This document shows positions 6,814 to 10,856 of a stretch of 10,856 bases of DNA, piece by piece. This stretch comes from Alphaproteobacteria bacterium (GTDB taxonomy: Bacteria; Pseudomonadota; Alphaproteobacteria; Elsterales; Elsteraceae): contig JAAFHH010000069.1 in the NCBI GenBank assembly GCA_013297545.1, positions 1-10,856 of the forward strand. Reading direction: 5' to 3'. A program made the position numbers and the translations under genes. Under the pieces are notes generated by a model, which worked only from the letters and a program-made list of their open reading frames with translations, searched no databases and had not been told where the DNA came from. Each line of letters starts with the position of its first letter. The first letter of the stretch is position 1.

Positions 6814-6819
6814 CGGGTG

Positions 6820-8640
6820 ATGCGGGCATGGGTGGTTGGATTGGCGCTGCTGGTAAGCGCGCCCGCACTCGCCCAAGCGGTCCACGGGCTTGCGCTCCAC
6901 GGCGCACCAAAGCACCCCGCGACCTTCACCCACCTCGACTATGCCAACCCAAACGCGCCGAAGGGCGGTGACGTGCGGCTTGGCACGATCGGCACGTTTG
7001 ACAGCCTGAACCCGTTCATTCTGCGCGGCGTTCCGGCGGCGAGTGTTTCGAAAGTCTACGATACGCTGGTCTACTCGGCGGGCGACGAGCCGTTCACGGT
7101 CTATGGCCTGCTGGCCGAGACGATGGAACTGGCCCCCGACCGCACCTCGATCGCATTCACCCTGCGCGCGCAGGCCCGCTTCCACGATGGCAAGCCGGTG
7201 ACTGCAGAGGATGTGGTGTGGACGTTCAACACGCTGCGGGAAAAAGGCCGGCCGATCTATCGCAGCTACTACGCCGATGTGACCGAGGTGGTGGCGGAAA
7301 GCCCGCGCCGCGTGGTGTTCCGCTTCCGCAATGGTGAAAACCGCGAACTGCCGCTGATCATCGGCCAGATCCCGATCCTGCCGAAGCACGCGTACGATGG
7401 GGTGGAGTTTGATCGTACGACCCTGACCCCGCCGCTCGGGTCCGGCCCCTACCGGGTCGACCGGGTGGAGCCTGGCCGGTCGATCACGCTGCGCCTTGAT
7501 CCGGACTATTGGGGCCGCGACATCCCGGTCAACCGCGGGCGGAATAACTTCGCAACCCTGCGGGTCGACTATTACCGGGACCAGAATGTGCTGGTCGAAG
7601 CGCTGAAGGCTGGCGAGTTCGACTGGCGGCAAGAGAATGCCGCGCGCCTGTGGTCAACGGCCTACGATGTGCCGTCCGTGCGCGACGGGCACTTGCTGAA
7701 GACGGAGGTCGGTCACCGCCTGACCATGGGCATGCAGGCCTATGCCTTCAATCTCCGCCGGCCGATGTTTCAAGACCAGCGGGTGCGGCGCGCGATTGGC
7801 CTGCTCTATGATTTCGAGCTGGTCAACCGCACGGTGATGTTTGGCCTGCGTAAGCGATCCTACTCCTACTTCACCAACAGCCCGGAGATGGCGGCCCGCG
7901 ACGCCCCCTCGCCAGCCGAGCTCGCGATCTTGGAGCCGTTGCGCGGTCGCGTACCAGACGCGGTGTTCCAAGCCCCACCGCGCCCGCCGGTCAATGGCGA
8001 TGAGGCCCAGCGCCGCAGCAACCGGCGCGAGGCGCTGCGGCTGTTGCAAGAGGCCGGCTGGACGCTCGATGGCCGCGCCAACCGCCTGGTCAACCGAGCG
8101 GGCGAGCAGATGCGCTTTGAAATCTTGCTGAACGGCCCGCTGTTCGAACCGCACACCTTGCCCTGGGTGGAGGACATGAAGCGGATCGGCATCGATGCCC
8201 GCATCCGCGCGGTCGACCCGGCCCAATACCAAGCCCGCACGGATGCCTTCGACTTCGACATCACACCGGAGTTGTTCCCGCAATCAGACTCCCCCGGCAA
8301 CGAGCAGCGCGACATGTTCAGCAGTGCCGCCGCCGACCAGCCGGGCAGCCGCAATTCGATCGGCATCAAAGATCCGGTGGTCGACGAAATTGTCGAGCGG
8401 CTGATCAACGCCAAGGACCGCGAGACCCTCGAGCTCTACGCCAAGGTGTTGGACCGCGTGCTGCTTGCCGGCGACTATGTCGTCCCGCAGTGGCACGACA
8501 CGGTGTTCTGGTTGGTGCATTGGAACATGTTCGGCCGGCCGGAAGCGGCACCGCGCTTCGGCTTTGATTTCGATAGCTGGTGGGTTGATGAAACCAAACG
8601 GGCGAGCCTGCCCGGGCGCCGGGCGCAGCCGGCCCGGTGA
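6820..8640 (+). CDS. yejA: YejA-like peptide ABC transporter substrate-binding protein
   Basis: A 606-residue family 5 extracellular binding protein, close to the 604 residues of E. coli YejA. A Sec signal (MRAWVVGLALLVSAPALA, cleavage after A18) directs it to the periplasm; there is no lipobox Cys. The mature start HGLALHGAPKHP followed by NPNAPKGG (43-50), GTFDSLNPFILRG, ARFHDGKPVTAEDVVWTF, LGSGPYRV (S208-G209-P210-Y211), DPDYWGRD and a late QWHDTVFWLVHWNMF are landmarks of the YejA branch rather than of OppA or DppA. In E. coli the YejABEF system takes up peptides including microcin C; in Sinorhizobium and Brucella it has been linked to resistance to host antimicrobial peptides. Here the gene leads the operon and its stop overlaps the GTG of yejB by 3 bases. 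A candidate promoter and dyad lie just upstream. The family call is firm; the exact peptide preference is not visible. Confidence 0.93.
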   Translation: MRAWVVGLALLVSAPALAQAVHGLALHGAPKHPATFTHLDYANPNAPKGGDVRLGTIGTFDSLNPFILRGVPAASVSKVYDTLVYSAGDEPFTVYGLLAETMELAPDRTSIAFTLRAQARFHDGKPVTAEDVVWTFNTLREKGRPIYRSYYADVTEVVAESPRRVVFRFRNGENRELPLIIGQIPILPKHAYDGVEFDRTTLTPPLGSGPYRVDRVEPGRSITLRLDPDYWGRDIPVNRGRNNFATLRVDYYRDQNVLVEALKAGEFDWRQENAARLWSTAYDVPSVRDGHLLKTEVGHRLTMGMQAYAFNLRRPMFQDQRVRRAIGLLYDFELVNRTVMFGLRKRSYSYFTNSPEMAARDAPSPAELAILEPLRGRVPDAVFQAPPRPPVNGDEAQRRSNRREALRLLQEAGWTLDGRANRLVNRAGEQMRFEILLNGPLFEPHTLPWVEDMKRIGIDARIRAVDPAQYQARTDAFDFDITPELFPQSDSPGNEQRDMFSSAAADQPGSRNSIGIKDPVVDEIVERLINAKDRETLELYAKVLDRVLLAGDYVVPQWHDTVFWLVHWNMFGRPEAAPRFGFDFDSWWVDETKRASLPGRRAQPAR

Positions 8641-9713
8641 CCAGCTACATCATCCGCCGCTTGCTGCTGATGGTGCCGGTGCTGTTCGGCATCATGGTGA
8701 TCAACTTCGTTGTTGTCCAAGCCGCACCCGGCGGCCCAGTTGAGCGCACGCTCGCCGAACTGCGCGGCCGGGGTGTGGATGCCACCGCCCGCTTCGGCGG
8801 TGAGATGGGGGCAGAGGTGCAGACCGGCGGCCAGGGACGTGCGGGCCGCGGCCTCGACCCGCAGCTGATCGAAGACATCAAAAAGCTCTATGGCTTCGAC
8901 AAGCCGCCGGTTGAGCGCTTCGTGCAAATGATCGGCAACTACCTCGTCTTCGACTTCGGCAATTCGTTCTTCCGCGACCAGCGGGTGGTCGATCTGGTGC
9001 TCTCAAAGCTACCGGTGTCGATCTCGCTCGGGCTGTGGTCGACCCTGCTGATCTATGCGATCTCGATCCCGCTCGGGATATCCAAGGCCGTGCGCGACGG
9101 TAGCAGCTTCGATGTCTGGACCTCGGCGGTCGTCATTGTAGGCTATGCAATCCCGGGCTTCCTGTTCGCGATGTTCTTGATTGTGGTGTTCGCGGGCGGG
9201 TCTTACCTCGACTGGTTTCCGCTACGGGGTCTGACCTCAGACACCTGGGACGAGATGAGCTGGCCGCAAAAGGCCGCGGATTACTTCTGGCACCTGGTGC
9301 TGCCGCTGACGGCGCTCGTGATCGGCGGGTTCGCGGGCCTGACCATGCTGACCAAGAATTCGTTCTTGGATGAGATCTCCAAGCTCTATGTCGTCACCGC
9401 GCGCGCCAAGGGCAATTCGCAGCGCCGGGTGCTTTACCGCCACGTGTTCCGCAACGCCATGCTGTTGGTGGTGGCGGGCTTTCCGGCCGCGTTCATCGGC
9501 ATTCTGTTCACCGGATCGATGCTGATCGAGGTGATCTTCAGCCTGGATGGCCTTGGCCTCCTCGGCTTCGAAGCGGCACTCAACCGGGACTATCCCGTGA
9601 TGTTCGGCACGCTCTACTTCTTCACCCTGATCGGTTTGGTGATGAACCTGATCGGCGACTTGATGTACGTCGCGATTGATCCGCGCATTGACTTTGACCG
9701 GCGGGAGGGTTGA
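8637..9713 (+). CDS. yejB: YejB-like peptide ABC transporter permease
   Basis: A 358-residue inner-membrane permease (E. coli YejB: 364). It starts MTSYIIRRLLLMVPVLFGIM, the first membrane helix, then INFVVVQAAPGGPVE and a long periplasmic loop (about 31-95) ending RGLDPQLIEDIKKLYGFDKP, which is characteristic of YejB compared with other OppB-type permeases. Strongly conserved stretches follow: LPVSISLGLWSTL, PLGISKAVRDGS, GYAIPGFLFA and FAGGSY. The cytoplasmic EAA loop that docks on the ATPase is YVVTARAKG (251-259) with RHVFRNAMLLV after it, and the end is DPRIDF. The GTG start overlaps the yejA stop (GTGA), so translation is coupled and no separate Shine-Dalgarno is needed. The next gene's ATG overlaps its stop by one base. 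It forms the channel with YejE. Near full-length resemblance to E. coli YejB makes this a firm call. Confidence 0.95.
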   Translation: MTSYIIRRLLLMVPVLFGIMVINFVVVQAAPGGPVERTLAELRGRGVDATARFGGEMGAEVQTGGQGRAGRGLDPQLIEDIKKLYGFDKPPVERFVQMIGNYLVFDFGNSFFRDQRVVDLVLSKLPVSISLGLWSTLLIYAISIPLGISKAVRDGSSFDVWTSAVVIVGYAIPGFLFAMFLIVVFAGGSYLDWFPLRGLTSDTWDEMSWPQKAADYFWHLVLPLTALVIGGFAGLTMLTKNSFLDEISKLYVVTARAKGNSQRRVLYRHVFRNAMLLVVAGFPAAFIGILFTGSMLIEVIFSLDGLGLLGFEAALNRDYPVMFGTLYFFTLIGLVMNLIGDLMYVAIDPRIDFDRREG

Positions 9714-10738
9714 TGGACCTCAGCCCGCTCAATCAACGCCGGCTCGCCAATTTCCGCGCCAATCGCCGTGGGTTTTGGTCCTTGTGGATTTTCCTCGCGT
9801 TGTTCGTGCTGAGCCTGGGTGCGGAGTTGATCGCCAATGAACGACCCCTGCTCGTCTCCTACAACGGCGCGATCTCCGTGCCGGTGCTGTTCGACTACCC
9901 AGAGACGGATTTTGGCGGCGACCTGCCCACCCTGACCGACTTTCGCGACCCGTTCATCGCAGACGAAATCGCCAAGCACGGCTGGGCTGTCTGGCCGCCG
10001 ATCCGGTTCAGCTACTCAACCGTCAACCGCAACCTGGCGGTCCCGGCCCCAGCACCGCCGGGCGGTGAGCACATCCTCGGCACCGATGCGAATGGCCGCG
10101 ATGTCGCCGCACGCCTGATCTATGGCTTTCGCGTGTCCGTGCTGTTCGGCTTGATCTTGACCATCCTGTCGACCGTGTTTGGCGTCACCGCGGGGGCGAT
10201 CCAGGGCTACTTCGGTGGTCTGACCGACTTATTGTTCCAGCGCTTCTTGGAAATCTGGGGCGGGTTGCCGGTGCTCTACATGCTGATCATTTTGGCGTCG
10301 ATTGTGGAGCCGACGTTCTGGTGGCTTTTGGGCCTGATGCTGCTGTTTTCCTGGATGGCGCTGGTTGGCGTGGTGCGCGCGGAATTCCTGCGCGCGCGCA
10401 ACTTCGACTATGTGCGCGCCGCCAAGGCACTCGGCGTCGGCAATGCCGCGATCATCTACCGCCACGTGCTGCCGAACGCGATGGTGGCGACCTTGACCAT
10501 GCTGCCGTTCGTGCTGAACGCCGCGATCACCACGCTGACATCCTTGGATTTCCTTGGCTTCGGCTTACCGCCGGGCTCTGCCTCGCTGGGCGAGATGCTG
10601 AACCAGGGCAAGAACAACCTGCAAGCACCGTGGCTGGGGCTGACAGCCTTCTTCACCCTGGCCTTGATGCTGAGCCTGCTGATCTTCATCGGCGAAGCCG
10701 TGCGCGACGCGTTTGATCCGCGCAAGGCGGCGGCATGA
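9713..10738 (+). CDS. yejE: YejE-like peptide ABC transporter permease
   Basis: A 341-residue permease, the same length as E. coli YejE. The N-terminus LSPLNQRRLANFRANRRGFW precedes the first helix (about 22-41). A large periplasmic segment (about 42-135) with ETDFGGDLPTLTDFRDPF and LGTDANGRDV (122-131) marks it as YejE rather than a generic OppC. The EAA loop is DYVRAAKALGVG (232-243) followed by RHVLPNAMVATLT, and the tail has TLTSLDFLGFGLP, GKNNLQAPWLG and FIGEAVRDAFDPRKA. I took ATG 9713, which overlaps the yejB stop (TGATG) and has GGAGG at 9704-9708 four bases before it; an in-frame TTG at 9710 immediately precedes it and is less likely. The stop overlaps the next ATG by 4 bases. It pairs with YejB as the membrane channel for peptides. 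Confidence 0.95.
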   Translation: MDLSPLNQRRLANFRANRRGFWSLWIFLALFVLSLGAELIANERPLLVSYNGAISVPVLFDYPETDFGGDLPTLTDFRDPFIADEIAKHGWAVWPPIRFSYSTVNRNLAVPAPAPPGGEHILGTDANGRDVAARLIYGFRVSVLFGLILTILSTVFGVTAGAIQGYFGGLTDLLFQRFLEIWGGLPVLYMLIILASIVEPTFWWLLGLMLLFSWMALVGVVRAEFLRARNFDYVRAAKALGVGNAAIIYRHVLPNAMVATLTMLPFVLNAAITTLTSLDFLGFGLPPGSASLGEMLNQGKNNLQAPWLGLTAFFTLALMLSLLIFIGEAVRDAFDPRKAAA

Positions 10739-10856
10739 GCGCGATCATCACAGTCCAGAACCTGCAGGTTCGCTTTTCAGTTCCCGGCACGGCAGAAGGA
10801 GTGGCCGCCGTGCGCGGTGTCTCCTTCACGATCAACCGCGGCGAGACAGTCGCGAT
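10735..10856 (+). CDS. yejF: YejF-like peptide ABC transporter ATP-binding protein, 5' end only
   Basis: The first 40 full codons of a gene that runs off the window. The protein begins MSAIITVQNLQVRFSV and continues through AAVRGVSFTINRGETVA, the standard opening of an OppD/DppD-type ATPase domain just before the Walker A loop, which lies beyond the window edge. The ATG at 10735 overlaps the yejE stop (ATGA), and AAGGCGG at 10724-10730 may act as its ribosome binding site. By position after yejA, yejB and yejE it should be yejF, in E. coli a fused double ATPase that powers both halves of the importer. Whether it is also a double-domain protein here cannot be seen. Confidence 0.88.
   Translation, partial: MSAIITVQNLQVRFSVPGTAEGVAAVRGVSFTINRGETVA

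Noticed and set aside
5992..7632. Long open frame on the - strand, 546 codons, crossing the YkgJ-family gene, the 66-base gap and yejA.
   Set aside because: It spans two well-supported + strand genes and their intergenic region and shows no domain. Its length follows from the third-position GC bias of the opposite strand.
1..10856. Mobile elements, CRISPR arrays, tRNA or rRNA genes, attachment sites.
   Set aside because: No transposase or integrase reading frame, no regularly spaced repeats and no RNA gene sequence was recognised; nearly all the DNA is used by supported coding genes.

Overview
The window is GC-rich (roughly two thirds G+C by eye), very densely coded, and every gene I can support lies on the + strand. 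Proteins, gene order and codon use fit an alphaproteobacterium, plausibly of the Rhodospirillales type. That placement is inference from style; there is no rRNA or other marker here. Adjacent genes mostly overlap by 1 or 4 bases (ATGA, GTGA, TAATG, TGATG junctions), so translational coupling is the rule. Only three gaps exceed 40 bases: 3057-3128, 6004-6051 and 6754-6819.

Region 1 (1-3056) is a coupled set of three glycan-related genes: the C-terminal end of a MurG-like glycosyltransferase, a small NodB-type polysaccharide deacetylase homologue, and a 684-residue protein with N-terminal TPR repeats and a C-terminal GT41 (O-GlcNAc-transferase-like) domain. Together they suggest making or attaching a surface or protein-linked glycan; the substrate is not visible.

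Region 2 (3129-6003) is a complete TRAP transporter operon: a DctP-type binding protein with a twin-arginine signal, a DctQ small membrane subunit and a DctM large membrane subunit. It should import an organic acid or similar small solute by ion symport; the ligand cannot be named from sequence.

Region 3 (6052-6753) is a lone YkgJ-family cysteine-cluster protein with its own ribosome binding site.

Region 4 (6820-10856) is a yejABEF-type ABC peptide importer: yejA, yejB, yejE complete and the first 40 codons of yejF. YejB and YejE resemble the E. coli proteins along their whole length. The gap before yejA holds a candidate promoter with a perfect 6-bp dyad between its -35 and -10, the best regulatory candidate here.

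I found no mobile element, CRISPR array, tRNA, rRNA or clear intrinsic terminator. The window looks like ordinary chromosomal transport and glycan genes. The points most worth a second look are the glycan cluster with its altered deacetylase motif, and the two similarly built intergenic promoter/dyad regions.
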